A stretch of DNA of 64,000 nt, taken from contig OZ252006.1 of assembly GCA_965247175.1 (NCBI GenBank), forward strand, positions 4,712,001-4,776,000, in the 5' to 3' direction. The DNA is from JANQMX01 sp965247175. GTDB lineage: Bacteria > Pseudomonadota > Alphaproteobacteria > Kiloniellales > DSM-21159. Position 1 is the first letter of the stretch; the number at the start of each line of letters is the position of its first letter. Below the pieces are notes generated by a model. It did not search any database. It was not told where the DNA came from and saw nothing but the letters and a program-made list of their open reading frames with translations. This document shows, one piece after another, positions 43,231 to 52,427 of the stretch. Position numbers and translations under genes: made by a program.

Positions 43231-46014
43231 ATGAGCCTTCAGCGCTTTCTCGATGGGATAGTGAGGGGCGCTGAGGGAGGGCGTGCGTCCGCCAATTGCT
43301 CTCGAGAGGCGAGACCGACGTCACCGCAGGTGACCGAGGGGCGGCTCGAAGCCGAGTTGCGCCGCCGAGCTGCCGTCAAGCAGGCGCGCGGGCTGTTGGG
43401 CGAGGAGGGTTTTGCTGAAGCGGCCGAGGAAATGGCACGCGAAGAGGCGGAGGCCGCCAAGGTGGCTCGGCGCAACTCGAGGCTGACCCGACAACGGCGC
43501 GACGCGCTCTCGGCTTTCGTACAGGCGCACCATGCAGGCGAATCGCTGCGCGGTCTTGACGCCTGGCTGCTCGGTTCTGCTCCCGCAGATAGAACTCCTC
43601 CCGACAACGGTGTAACCATCTCGGCCGCGGCGCAAGCTCAGGGGCTCGCCGCAAAGTACCTCGGCGGCCTCCTCGCCGACCTGCAGCGCGCCGACCTGAT
43701 CCCCGAGCTGAACTACGGCCACCTGGATCGCCACGTGGTCCGCGCGCTGTGGGACCTGGAGAAAGGCAAGAAGACCGAGGCTGGCAAGGCGCGCGATCGA
43801 AGCGCCGGCCGGCTGCAAGAGGTATCATCGGTTGAACCGGGAACCGCTGCGCCAAGCTTTCTGGAACCGCCCCAGCAGCAACAGTCGGACGGTCTGTCAG
43901 TACCGAGCCCCGCTGTGAACGGCGGGAGCTCCAACGATACCGCACGCCCCGACACTGCACGCGATAATGCCACACCCGCTGACGTCTCACGCGGGGGCGC
44001 TACAGGCGGCGGTACAACCGTGATCGGCCCAGGCGAGGTGGCGGCGCTGTCCAAGATCCTCGCCAAGTACGACCGCGCCGCGCGCCTTGAGGCCGAGGCC
44101 GCGGGTGCCTGGGTCAAGCCCTTGCCCGGCTATGTCCTGCGCCAGAGTCACGATGCCGACCGTATCCGCTTCGCCGGCTTCCACGCCTGGCGCGACTTTC
44201 TCGCCGAGCGCCTGGATGAGCGGACCTTTGAGGGCGTGCGCGACCGGGAGCGTTACCTGCGCCAGGTCCATGAAGCCCTGTCGCGCGGCGCCCAGCACTT
44301 GCTGCTCGGCGCGGCCCTGCGGCCCATCGCGCTGGATGAGACGGGCGGAGACGAAGACGGTGAGGGCGCGCGCGCCTGGATGCAGGCCGTCGCCCGCCTG
44401 CTGACCAACGACCGCTTGCTGCACTTCAAGAGCGCCGATGCCTGGTTCGACTACCTGGAGCGCTTCGGTGCAGGCTCACTGAACGAAGCGCTGCTCTTCG
44501 GCTTGGAGCGCCTGGGCCGCACCACCGGCCTGATGCAGGCCCTGGGGCCTGACGCGCACGGTTGGCTGGATATGGCGCTTGACGCGCTGGTCTCCGATGC
44601 CAAAGGCCGGCGCAAAGCGCGACGAAGTGTGAAGACCGTTTTGGCCAGGCTCGACGGCCGTACGAGTCTGCCGGCCGAGGGCATCGCCGCGCGCGTCGCC
44701 GCCGGGGCCGAGGCTCAACGCACTTTCGCCCACCTCGGCGGCCTGATGGCCGGGCGCATCACCCAGGCGCCGGACGGTGCGGCTCGGCTCGAGACGCGCG
44801 GGGCAGGTGCGGGAGCGCAGAGTCGCGGTTTGCTGAGCGAGCTGGAACGCGACCTGACCAACCTGATTGCAAGCCGCCGCACACAAGAGGCGCGGCAGGA
44901 GTTGGCGGCTATGCTGAGCGTCTTTCACGAGGCCATGGCCCGCAGCATCCTGGCGCTGCCCGAGGCCGCTGACGGCTATCCCGGCACGGCTGGGCTGCTG
45001 CTGCGCTATCGGCTGAAGCTCGACGGCGGCGCCTGGTGGGACGAGAGCCTGCGCGGCGCTGTGGCCCAGGCCATGAGCCATCGCCTGGCGCGCAACAAGG
45101 CTGTGGACTTCGGCGTGCTGGAGCCGGCTTTGCAAAGCGAGCTCGGCTTTCACGAGATCGACGCCACCGATTGGCTGGCCCTGCGCAAGGCGGTGCGGCG
45201 CCTGGCCGATGGCCGTGACTACCTGACGCCGGAGGCGCTGCAAGGCGAACTGGCCGACAAGCTCACGGACTATCTCACCGAGCGTTCGGCCTTGGCGCTT
45301 TTCGAGGACGCCGAAGAACCGCGGCCGCTGGCGCCATTCTCCGCCATCGGCACCTTGCTGGGCGGAGCGGAGCTGGTGCTGTTGCGCTACAGCGAGCGCT
45401 TCGCACTCTTTCCGCTGGCCGCCTCCCAGAACCGCGAAGGCCAGGCCATCCTGCGCCAGGGCGACAACGAGGTGGACAGGGCGCTGACCAACGGCCACGG
45501 CGAGATCCTGGGACTCGCCCAACTGCTCATGTGGAGCGCCCTCTTCGGCCACGGCGCCAAGCGCGCGCCTGAGATCGCCGAGGAGCTCGGAGATGGAAGC
45601 GGCGAAGAGGGGCCGCGCAAGCGCGACGACGCGGCTTGGCGCCAGGCCTGGCGGGATGCCATGATCCAAGGCGGTGGGCTCGGCCTCTATGGCGACTTCC
45701 TCCTCGACCTAGTGGCCCGGCGCCTGGACGGCCGGCCGCTCGCAGCCTTTGCCGGCCCGGCCCTGAAGGACAGCGGCATTGCCGATCTGCCCGAGCTCGC
45801 GCGCAGGCTGCGCAACGGCGAGGCGGCGGCGGCCGGTGCCTTGGCTGCGCTGCTCGAACGCAAGGACTTCGCCAACGTCTTCTTCGCCCGCTTCGGGTTC
45901 GACAACCTCTTCCTGCAGCGCGTCTTGGAGGCCGCCCTACCGGGCGTACGCCAGCGTCTCGCCCACCAAGCCCGCAAGGCCGAGCGGCAGGACTTCTTTT
46001 TCACGCCCAGCTGA
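43231..46014 (+). CDS. Large internal virion protein, gp16-like
   Basis: A 927-residue protein placed before the tail fibres as gp16 is in T7. It has coiled-coil stretches (about 38-80, EAELRRRAAVKQARGLLGEE onward), a disordered Ser/Thr/Pro middle (about 200-275), a block GYVLRQSHDADRIRFAGFHAWRDF (partly) near 305-330 that recurs in podoviral internal proteins, and a long helical rest. No lytic transglycosylase motif is present, unlike T7 gp16. The ATG at 43231 with AAGGAGG is preferred to an earlier start at 43168 inside the terminator. Confidence 0.68.
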   Translation: MSLQRFLDGIVRGAEGGRASANCSREARPTSPQVTEGRLEAELRRRAAVKQARGLLGEEGFAEAAEEMAREEAEAAKVARRNSRLTRQRRDALSAFVQAHHAGESLRGLDAWLLGSAPADRTPPDNGVTISAAAQAQGLAAKYLGGLLADLQRADLIPELNYGHLDRHVVRALWDLEKGKKTEAGKARDRSAGRLQEVSSVEPGTAAPSFLEPPQQQQSDGLSVPSPAVNGGSSNDTARPDTARDNATPADVSRGGATGGGTTVIGPGEVAALSKILAKYDRAARLEAEAAGAWVKPLPGYVLRQSHDADRIRFAGFHAWRDFLAERLDERTFEGVRDRERYLRQVHEALSRGAQHLLLGAALRPIALDETGGDEDGEGARAWMQAVARLLTNDRLLHFKSADAWFDYLERFGAGSLNEALLFGLERLGRTTGLMQALGPDAHGWLDMALDALVSDAKGRRKARRSVKTVLARLDGRTSLPAEGIAARVAAGAEAQRTFAHLGGLMAGRITQAPDGAARLETRGAGAGAQSRGLLSELERDLTNLIASRRTQEARQELAAMLSVFHEAMARSILALPEAADGYPGTAGLLLRYRLKLDGGAWWDESLRGAVAQAMSHRLARNKAVDFGVLEPALQSELGFHEIDATDWLALRKAVRRLADGRDYLTPEALQGELADKLTDYLTERSALALFEDAEEPRPLAPFSAIGTLLGGAELVLLRYSERFALFPLAASQNREGQAILRQGDNEVDRALTNGHGEILGLAQLLMWSALFGHGAKRAPEIAEELGDGSGEEGPRKRDDAAWRQAWRDAMIQGGGLGLYGDFLLDLVARRLDGRPLAAFAGPALKDSGIADLPELARRLRNGEAAAAGALAALLERKDFANVFFARFGFDNLFLQRVLEAALPGVRQRLAHQARKAERQDFFFTPS

Positions 46015-46235
46015 TTGCCGAGAACGGGCGCTTGCAAAGAGGGCTTCAGGACGAAGCGAGACAGTTGAATGAAGTTGCAGGCCAGGAGGATGCTGTCGAG
46101 ACATTAAGGCCGCAAGGGCATCCCCTGTTTCTCCGCCAGCAGCGTTGATCATTCTGTTAGTCTTTAGATTGTCTATTCCAAGTTTCTACTATTCATTGGT
46201 TGACCCGAAACCGCGGGGTAGCTGATGCTCGGCGA

Positions 46236-46409
46236 ATGGATGTTGCAGCCTTCTTTGTCGTGTTTCTGATCTTCTTTGCACTCAAGCCGAGTCGAATTGA
46301 TGGAACCTATCTCGATTGGCTCACGCATGGTTTGTTACCGACGGTCAGCTTGGTCTATCAGATCGTTATGTATTTGTTCTTCCTTCTCTATTTCCTGACT
46401 CTGCAATAG
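46236..46409 (+). CDS. Small two-helix membrane protein
   Basis: A 57-residue protein with two hydrophobic segments (about 3-17, AAFFVVFLIFFALK, and 35-56, VYQIVMYLFFLLYFLTLQ) joined by a polar loop. No good ribosome site at the ATG; an in-frame TTG at 46200 is the alternative start. It is the only candidate gene in the 550 bp between the gp16-like gene and the first fibre. Could be a holin-like or superinfection protein; low certainty. Confidence 0.4.
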   Translation: MDVAAFFVVFLIFFALKPSRIDGTYLDWLTHGLLPTVSLVYQIVMYLFFLLYFLTLQ

Positions 46410-46563
46410 CTTTGAAAACTGCCGAAGCGCTCTACGGCGCAGCACGCTAGCTGCTGAGACAGCAGACCATCTGCGCCAAAAACTATCGCTTTTCTAGACC
46501 GGCCCTACTAACGGCCTCGCACCGGTGCGGGGTTGCCTCTCATCTTACAGGAGCACAGCGCTC

Positions 46564-48081
46564 ATGACGCTTGGCACCACCCACAGCTTCGTCAGCTATG
46601 ATGGCAACGGCTTAGACAAGACGTTTGGTGTTGACTTCGAATTCCATGCCGCTAGCGACTTGGAGGTTATCCTGGTAACTGCGGCAACAGGCGCTGAGAG
46701 CGTGCAGACGCAAGGTTTCCACTATCACGTCTCGGGCGGTGATGGGGAACAAGGGCAAATCCACTTCATAGAGCCCACGCCGGCTCCAGCGTCGGGACAG
46801 CGGGTGCTCATCCGCCGACTCAGCCCAGACATCCAGCCCGACGATCTGGTGGACGGTGGGGCGCTTGCGGCCGAACCGTTGGAACGGCGGCTCGACATCA
46901 TCGCGGCGCGCCTGCAGGAGTTGGAGACGGACATCGCCCGCAGCCTCAAGGTGGCCAAAGGCAGCCAGGCGACGGCCTTGGACCTCAACCTCGTCGGCGG
47001 CAAGAACCGGCAGCTCACTGTGGCATCCGACGAGCAGGGAGTCATCATCGCAACGGGCACGTTGCCCGATAGCGTTCAAACCTCTCCGTTCGGTGAGGAC
47101 TGGATCAATCTCTCCGGCCCGGGGGCAGGGCGCGCGGAACTCAGTCTCGGCACGGCGGCACTCCAGAGCATCGGGACCAGCGGTGCCAACGTGCCGCTGT
47201 TGAATGGCAACAACAGCTACAGCGGCACGTCGGTCTTCGCGGGCGATGCAAGCTTCAACAGCGATGTGATCATCGGTGCGCCCTTCGTTCTAGGCAGTGA
47301 GACGCTATCGATTGACGGGAACGGCGCGATCGCGCCGACCAAGAGTCATGTGCTCCTGAGCAATGCAGCGTCTCTGAGCGCTATTGCGGTGACTAACCAC
47401 CCGGTCGGCGCCATCCTTGAGCTCCGCCCTGGCACGTCCGGCCAATGGCCGACCTTGCGGCACCAAGCGCCGGGCAGCGGCAACATCTTCCTGTCCGGCG
47501 GTGTTTCCGCTGCGCTCGATGCAACGGACAAGACGATCTGGTTACAGCACCGTAACGATGCTGGCCAAAGTTCCGGCTGGTACGAAATCGGGCGGAGTTT
47601 TGCGCAACCGACGGGCTACATTCATGTTCGGCACACGGAGCCGCAAGGGACCAGTGGTGGCGTGCCAACGACAGGTGCGTGGACAATCGGAAAGTTAAAC
47701 GACGAGAAAGCTAACACAAGTCCTGGCGCATCGTTGACCTCCAACGTGCTAAATCTACCAGCGGGAAACTACAGTCTACAAGGCTATCGCTGTTTGTATC
47801 GCACTGAGCATTCCCGCTTGAGGCTACTGAATGCAACCAGTGGAACAACTCTCTTGATTAGCCAATCTGCCCGGGCAAGCGCTGCGCAGGCACCCGCAGC
47901 AACCGCCTCTTCAGTGCCAGTTCTGATATCTGGTCGCTTTGTTCTGAGTTCAGCCAGCAGCGTTGAGTTTCAATACTATGTCGAGACAGCGCATGCTGGC
48001 GTGCGCGGACTCGGTTCTGCGACAAACATTGCCGACGAATTGGAGGTGTACGCTGAACTGATACTAAGAGGTGTTGTCTAG
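46564..48081 (+). CDS. Tail fibre protein 1 (T7 gp17-like N-terminus)
   Basis: A 505-residue tail fibre. Residues 1-130 match the T7-type fibre attachment domain (YDGNGLDKTFGVDFEF, RVLIRRLSPDIQPDDL, AEPLERRLDIIAARLQELE). Residues 190-330 are a beta-structured shaft shared with the second fibre (VPLLNGNNSYSGTSVFAGDA). The C-terminal 150 residues (from YIHVRHTEPQGTSGG) are a receptor-binding module unlike that of the next gene. ATG at 46564 follows CAGGAG; an upstream in-frame start at 46525 is less likely. Confidence 0.85.
   Translation: MTLGTTHSFVSYDGNGLDKTFGVDFEFHAASDLEVILVTAATGAESVQTQGFHYHVSGGDGEQGQIHFIEPTPAPASGQRVLIRRLSPDIQPDDLVDGGALAAEPLERRLDIIAARLQELETDIARSLKVAKGSQATALDLNLVGGKNRQLTVASDEQGVIIATGTLPDSVQTSPFGEDWINLSGPGAGRAELSLGTAALQSIGTSGANVPLLNGNNSYSGTSVFAGDASFNSDVIIGAPFVLGSETLSIDGNGAIAPTKSHVLLSNAASLSAIAVTNHPVGAILELRPGTSGQWPTLRHQAPGSGNIFLSGGVSAALDATDKTIWLQHRNDAGQSSGWYEIGRSFAQPTGYIHVRHTEPQGTSGGVPTTGAWTIGKLNDEKANTSPGASLTSNVLNLPAGNYSLQGYRCLYRTEHSRLRLLNATSGTTLLISQSARASAAQAPAATASSVPVLISGRFVLSSASSVEFQYYVETAHAGVRGLGSATNIADELEVYAELILRGVV
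46961..46989 (+). repeat. Direct repeat copy 1 (fibre gene duplication)
   Basis: A 29-bp segment, beginning GCAGCCAGGCGACGGCC, is identical to 48665-48693, 1,704 bp away, inside the longer diverged duplication shared by the two tail-fibre genes. It marks the most conserved part, just after the ELE coiled-coil end of the attachment domain. Confidence 0.8.
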
Positions 48082-48230
48082 AGGAAGCGCTGTCGCATTC
48101 GCTGTGTTGTTGTTTCAGACTCTGTCGCGAACAACACCTTTTGGACGGCATATGCACCAAGGCGGAAATGGCGGCGCAAGCAACCTCGCCTTCGATATCT
48201 CCGGCGTCGAAGCCAGAGCAAAGCTGACCA

Positions 48231-48252
48231 CCCCGCTTCGGCGGGGTTCTTT
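48231..48252 (+). terminator. Rho-independent terminator between the fibre genes
   Basis: CCCCGC-TTCG-GCGGGG (48231-48246) is a six-pair UUCG-capped stem followed by TTCTTT. It lies 150 bp after the first fibre and 25 bp before the second fibre start, which could set a lower expression of the second fibre. Confidence 0.65.
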
Positions 48253-48276
48253 GTGTCCAATTGGAGTAGACAGTTC

Positions 48277-49785
48277 ATGACGCTCGGCACCACCCACGCA
48301 AGTGTCAGCTATGACGGCGACGGCACGACCACCGAGTTTGCTGTCACGTTCGAGTTTCACGCGACCAGTGATCTTGAGGTGATTGTTGTGACGGAGGCCT
48401 CAGGCGCCGAGAGCGTCAAGGCCATCGGGATCGACTATGACGCTTCTGGTGGAAGCGGTGCGACCGGAACCGTGACTATGACAGATGCTCCGCAGACCAC
48501 AGAGCGCCTAGTGATCCGGCGTGTATCGTCCGATGTGCAGCCGGACGATCTCGTCGAGGGCGGGCCACTGGCAGCGGAACCGCTGGAGCGCCGGCTCGAC
48601 ATCATTGCAGCGCGTCTGCAGGAGCTTGAGGCGGACATCGCTCGCAGCCTCAAGGTCACCAAGGGCAGCCAGGCGACGGCCTTGGACCTCAACTTGGTTG
48701 GCGGAAAGAACCGGCCGCTGTCGATAGCCTCCGATGAGCAGGGTATCATCATTGCCAGCGGTACTGTTCCCGGCAACGTGCAGACCTCTCCCTTTGGCGA
48801 GAACTGGGTGAGTCTTTCTAGTCCGACAGCCGGGCGCAATGCGCTCGAACTCGGGAGTGCGGCCGTCGAGACGACCGGAAGTAGTGGCGCTCGCGTTCCA
48901 CTTTTGAATGGTAACAACATCTACAGCGGCGCATCTGTCTTCGCGGGCGATACGACCTTCAACAGCGATGTTGTGATTAGTGCGCCCTTCGCACTGAGTA
49001 TCGAGACGCTGGCGATTGACGGGAGTGGCGAGCTCGCGCCGAGCAAGAGTCATGTGCACGTGAGCAATGGCGGTGGGCTGAGCACCATTGCGGTAACCAA
49101 CCACCCGATAGGTGCGATCATCGAACTGCGCGCCGGCACTGCTGGTCAGACGCCCATCTTGCGGCACGAAGCGCCGGGCAGCGGCAACATCTATTTGGCC
49201 GATAGCCGGGACGTCGTTCTCGATGACCGCGACAAGACGATCTGGCTCCAGCGGCGCGATGCGGGCCAAGGTGAGCATGGACCAGGCTGGTACGAGATCG
49301 GCCGAAGCTGGAGAGTGTTTCCAGCAAACAGTACAGTTCAGACAGTGGTAGAAGCGACCGTGACCGAGATCAGCGCGTCGACCGCCATTCCGTTTAGCTC
49401 TGCAGTTCCACAGCAGTCGACAGAAGGCACGAAGGTGCTTGAGGCTGCGATTAGCGCTCGCTTTTCCACCAGTAAGCTGTTGGTCGGTTTCTCATGCTCT
49501 TGGGGCAATGCCGCCGCAGGGCAGAACGCCGCCGCGTTGTTCATCGACTCTACGGAAGACGCTGCTTTCGTATCCATCATGGGGCCGGTTGTGACAGGGG
49601 CAGGCAACCGATACTCAAATGTGCGTTGGATTGTCGAGGCGGCGACGACTAGCACCCGCATTTACAAAGTGCACGTCGGCGCAAACAGCGGAACCATGCA
49701 AATCAACCGCGGCAACACCGTCTCCAATCTATTTGGAGCAGGGAAGCTTCAAGCCGTTCTAACCATCGAAGAAATCGCTCAGTAG
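48277..49785 (+). CDS. Tail fibre protein 2 (tandem copy with different tip)
   Basis: A 502-residue paralogue of the first fibre. The attachment and shaft domains (1 to about 350) align throughout (MTLGTTH, SYDGDGTTTEFAVTFEF, AEPLERRLDIIAARLQELE, VPLLNGNNIYSGASVFAGDT), but the C-terminal 150 residues (from TVQTVVEATVTEISAST to TIEEIAQ) are unrelated to fibre 1. Two fibres sharing a base with different tips would give a wider host range. ATG at 48277 with GGAG; an upstream GTG at 48253 lies in the terminator tail and is rejected. Confidence 0.85.
   Translation: MTLGTTHASVSYDGDGTTTEFAVTFEFHATSDLEVIVVTEASGAESVKAIGIDYDASGGSGATGTVTMTDAPQTTERLVIRRVSSDVQPDDLVEGGPLAAEPLERRLDIIAARLQELEADIARSLKVTKGSQATALDLNLVGGKNRPLSIASDEQGIIIASGTVPGNVQTSPFGENWVSLSSPTAGRNALELGSAAVETTGSSGARVPLLNGNNIYSGASVFAGDTTFNSDVVISAPFALSIETLAIDGSGELAPSKSHVHVSNGGGLSTIAVTNHPIGAIIELRAGTAGQTPILRHEAPGSGNIYLADSRDVVLDDRDKTIWLQRRDAGQGEHGPGWYEIGRSWRVFPANSTVQTVVEATVTEISASTAIPFSSAVPQQSTEGTKVLEAAISARFSTSKLLVGFSCSWGNAAAGQNAAALFIDSTEDAAFVSIMGPVVTGAGNRYSNVRWIVEAATTSTRIYKVHVGANSGTMQINRGNTVSNLFGAGKLQAVLTIEEIAQ
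48665..48693 (+). repeat. Direct repeat copy 2 (fibre gene duplication)
   Basis: Identical 29-bp partner of 46961-46989, in the equivalent place of the second fibre gene. Homologous recombination between the two would delete one fibre tip and fuse the genes. Confidence 0.8.
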
Positions 49786-49794
49786 GAGAGTACC

Positions 49795-50106
49795 ATGGCC
49801 ACCATTGAGATTCGCGAGCACGCCTTCATTGGCAACGATGCCGGCGGGCGGACGGTGCCAGCGCCGGCTGAGCCGGCATTGGCGGTGCACTTCGAGAACA
49901 CAGGCACTGGCGCAAAGACCGTGCAGCTCGACACGCAAACGACCGTCATTCAGATCTTCGCCACCCCCAGCGTCGATGTGAACTATGAAGTTGCACGGTC
50001 TGGTCCGAACTCAACCTCGGGCGCCAAGCGCGGCACTATTCCATCTGCAGCGCTGCCGTTCGCTATGCCGGTCAAGCCCGGCATGTCCATTCAGGTCAGC
50101 GAATAG
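49795..50106 (+). CDS. Small beta-rich phage protein near fibres
   Basis: A 103-residue, mainly beta protein (VHFENTGTGAKTVQLDTQ, MPVKPGMSIQVSE) between the fibres and the beta-helix spike, with a GGAG ribosome site. Composition and position suggest a virion accessory protein, perhaps an adaptor for the spike. No family recognised. Confidence 0.55.
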   Translation: MATIEIREHAFIGNDAGGRTVPAPAEPALAVHFENTGTGAKTVQLDTQTTVIQIFATPSVDVNYEVARSGPNSTSGAKRGTIPSAALPFAMPVKPGMSIQVSE

Positions 50107-50117
50107 GCAGACGGCTG

Positions 50118-51695
50118 ATGTTGCGTGCCAGTGGTTCACGCGCCGTGAACTATGATGACGCGCCGGGCGCTTTCATCGTTCCGGCCGTGCCACCAAGCGG
50201 CAATCCCCGCTACTTCGTGCGAAGCGATGGGGTGGCGACCAAAGCGGAAGCGACAGACCCAAGCTCACCTGCCAGTGCCATGAACGAAGCTACGTTCAAC
50301 GGTGCTACCTTTGCGGCTGGGGATATCGTCGAATTCGACGGGCGCGGCGGTGATCTCTCCGGGGTCGTTCTTCAGAGCGGCGGGCAGGCGGGCAAACCGG
50401 TCTACTATGTCGGCTCGCGGCCAAATCCGCCGCGAATCGCCGTTGGGTCCGGTAGCGCGCTCGCAATCGCATCTGCGATCTCTCACATTCGCATTGCGCA
50501 TTTTCCTGACTTGGCGAACACCGGCGGTGACGCAGCGGTCGTCCGCATTGCGCCTGGCGCTACACAGGTTGTCGAAGATCTGGAGATGCTCAACGTCCAC
50601 GTGACCCGCAACCGCAACGATGCCGGAACGCTGACCAATCACTGCTTCCATTTTGATAATGGCGTTACCGCAGTCCTGCGAGATATCTCGACTGACTCCA
50701 GTCAGGCGGGAACGGGCGCCAACTACTGCCTGCTGGCCCAGGGTAAAAGTAGCATTGAGGTTCACGGCGCGACATTCGAGGACGGCACGCGCGGGGTCGT
50801 AGCAACGGATGACGCGAAGCTCTACATCCGGGATTTGCAATCACGTCGAATCAACAGCGTGTCGATCACAGCTACGGGCAACGGTGTTGTTGAGATCGAC
50901 CGCTCTTATGTCGAAGCCAGCTCGGGCATGGTCGACGGCATGGTTGCGTCCGACAACGGTGCAGGTGGTGGTTATGTGAAGCTGAAGAACTGCACTTATG
51001 TCGTGCGAGCCGGCCTCGACAAAGCACCGAACGGCACACTGATCTTCGAGGGCTGCATCATAGACTGGAACAGCACGGCTGCTCGCTACAGGGTCAACAA
51101 TTCAGGTGGCCACATCCAGGTCATCGGCGGCTGCCATCTGAAACTCGGTGAGTGCCACTTTCAGTTTATAGGAGAGTCAGGCGGCAACGGTGGTGATGTG
51201 ACCGTTACCGATTCGCTGCTCGAGTGCGTTGGCAGTTTCACAGGTGACCGCGTGCTGACCTTTAGAGGGGACGGCGGTGCCAAGATCGTTCGCGGCAATG
51301 TGTTCAAGGAAGGCCGGCTGAAAGCGGCTTGTATTTCATTGCAGTCTGCCAGCAACAGCACGATCCTCATAGAAGGTAACACGTTCTGGAACAGCACTGC
51401 AGGCGCCAACAGTCGGGTTATCGAGAACGAAACGACGGGTGGCACCCCGACAGTTTTCCGCAACAACGGCGCGGAGAACTTCAGCACTAGCTTTGACTCC
51501 AGCGACAGCAATATTGACGCTAGCTTCAACGGTTGGTTCAACGCCGGAACGGCCCATGGCAGCGGTTCGGTGACAGGCGATCCCAAAATGATCGATCCTG
51601 ATAGCAACGACTTCCGCCTGCCTGACATCGGTTCGGCATGGAAAAGCGCCGGCTCTGACGGCTGCGACATCGGCGCCGGGTTGACCTTCACCTGA
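50118..51695 (+). CDS. Right-handed beta-helix tail spike (possible depolymerase)
   Basis: A 525-residue protein with the repeating short-strand pattern of a right-handed parallel beta-helix (about residues 95-500; many N-x-F/V-x-I turns such as LRDISTDSSQAG, VEIDRSYVEASSG, ILIEGNTFWNS). The pectate-lyase-like fold is common in phage tail spikes that cut capsular or LPS polysaccharide and in secreted glycanases. The N-terminus PPSGNPRYFVRSDG lacks a T7 fibre attachment domain, so it must attach through another protein. Catalytic residues cannot be assigned from sequence. Confidence 0.78.
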   Translation: MLRASGSRAVNYDDAPGAFIVPAVPPSGNPRYFVRSDGVATKAEATDPSSPASAMNEATFNGATFAAGDIVEFDGRGGDLSGVVLQSGGQAGKPVYYVGSRPNPPRIAVGSGSALAIASAISHIRIAHFPDLANTGGDAAVVRIAPGATQVVEDLEMLNVHVTRNRNDAGTLTNHCFHFDNGVTAVLRDISTDSSQAGTGANYCLLAQGKSSIEVHGATFEDGTRGVVATDDAKLYIRDLQSRRINSVSITATGNGVVEIDRSYVEASSGMVDGMVASDNGAGGGYVKLKNCTYVVRAGLDKAPNGTLIFEGCIIDWNSTAARYRVNNSGGHIQVIGGCHLKLGECHFQFIGESGGNGGDVTVTDSLLECVGSFTGDRVLTFRGDGGAKIVRGNVFKEGRLKAACISLQSASNSTILIEGNTFWNSTAGANSRVIENETTGGTPTVFRNNGAENFSTSFDSSDSNIDASFNGWFNAGTAHGSGSVTGDPKMIDPDSNDFRLPDIGSAWKSAGSDGCDIGAGLTFT

Positions 51696-52081
51696 TGGTG
51701 TTTCCGCTTCCTACTGACAGCCAACAATTTCAAGAACACTGGCAATCCGAACGGGCAAATAATCCTGATCAAAAAGGTCGCAAGGTTGGCAAACCAACTG
51801 TACCCGGAAAGATCGCACGACTTCGCGTTCTGGCCGTATCCCGAGGCGGAGCCGGGTAGCGCGCTGTCCATCAACACAGTTTGCCTGCGGACGTGCGTCG
51901 AATACTGCGAGGCCTTGGACAGGCACGCGGCTTTCCGGCCGACGCGCTGACTTGGCGTTCGCACCCGCTTGCTTCGGGTTCTGGACGGACGTGGGCGAAT
52001 GAAAGTTGGGTCGCCGCTCTCTCGGATCGGGAACAGCGCGGTCGCATTTATGACAGTCAGATTCCAAGGGAGTTGCGTTGA
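51695..52081 (+). pseudogene. Interrupted reading frame with coupled ends (possible broken gene)
   Basis: A frame opens with an ATG overlapping the spike stop (TGATG at 51693-51697) and closes with a TGA overlapping the next ATG (TGATG at 52079-52083), as a coupled gene would. One in-frame TAG (51857-51859) breaks it after 54 codons; the second half ends SDREQRGRIYDSQIPRELR. No family is recognised, and the central part reads better in the +1 frame (LANQLYPERSHDFAFWPYPE). It may be a gene with two small frameshifts. The 385 bp hold nothing else. Confidence 0.35.
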
Positions 52082-52347
52082 TGGCCGAAAGTTCCGTGCT
52101 GGCGGAGTTACTGCGCTGGCTGGCGTATCTCTTTGCAGCGTCCGTACCCCTCCTCTTCCGCTGGGTCTGGTCACTGGGCACCCGGGTCGCCGTGGCGGAG
52201 AGTGAGATCCGTTACCTCAAGGCCGAGATTGCAGAGGACCGTAAGCTGCTCGCCGGACTGCCGAGCGACATCAAGGTGATCATGGCCGAGCTGAAAGAGA
52301 TCAAGCGGCGGCTGGCGGCCGAGGAGCGCCGCAGCGGCGCAGGCTGA
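52081..52347 (+). CDS. Small membrane protein with coiled coil
   Basis: An 88-residue protein: N-terminal membrane segment (about 10-34, LAYLFAASVPLLFRWVWSLG) then a charged helix or coiled coil (35-85, EIRYLKAEIAEDRKLL, IKRRLAAEERR). This topology is found in lysis accessory proteins (i-spanin-like, XhlA-like) of phages. A TTG three bases earlier could also start it. Preceded directly by the broken frame ending at 52081. Confidence 0.55.
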   Translation: MAESSVLAELLRWLAYLFAASVPLLFRWVWSLGTRVAVAESEIRYLKAEIAEDRKLLAGLPSDIKVIMAELKEIKRRLAAEERRSGAG

Positions 52348-52427
52348 CGCTAGGCTGGTTGCAACACAGGCTTCCAGCGGCACTGCCGGCGGACAACAGG
52401 TCGCCAAAATCCAACTAGGAGTGAACG

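Noticed and set aside
46015..46148. A C-terminal extension of the gp16-like protein in another frame
   Set aside because: A coding-like stretch (NGRLQRGLQDEARQLNEVAG) follows the stop, but the in-frame end FFFTPS looks natural and no slippery site was found.
46564..49785. A diversity-generating retroelement acting on the fibre tips, as in phage BPP-1
   Set aside because: Several genes resemble BPP-1 types, but no reverse transcriptase gene or template/variable repeat pair is visible; the fibre tips are unrelated sequences, not adenine-mutated copies.
51161..52174. A 337-codon minus-strand open frame
   Set aside because: It lies opposite the beta-helix spike gene and the interrupted frame, is rich in Arg/Ser/Pro, and has no motif or ribosome site; a shadow of the plus-strand coding sequence.
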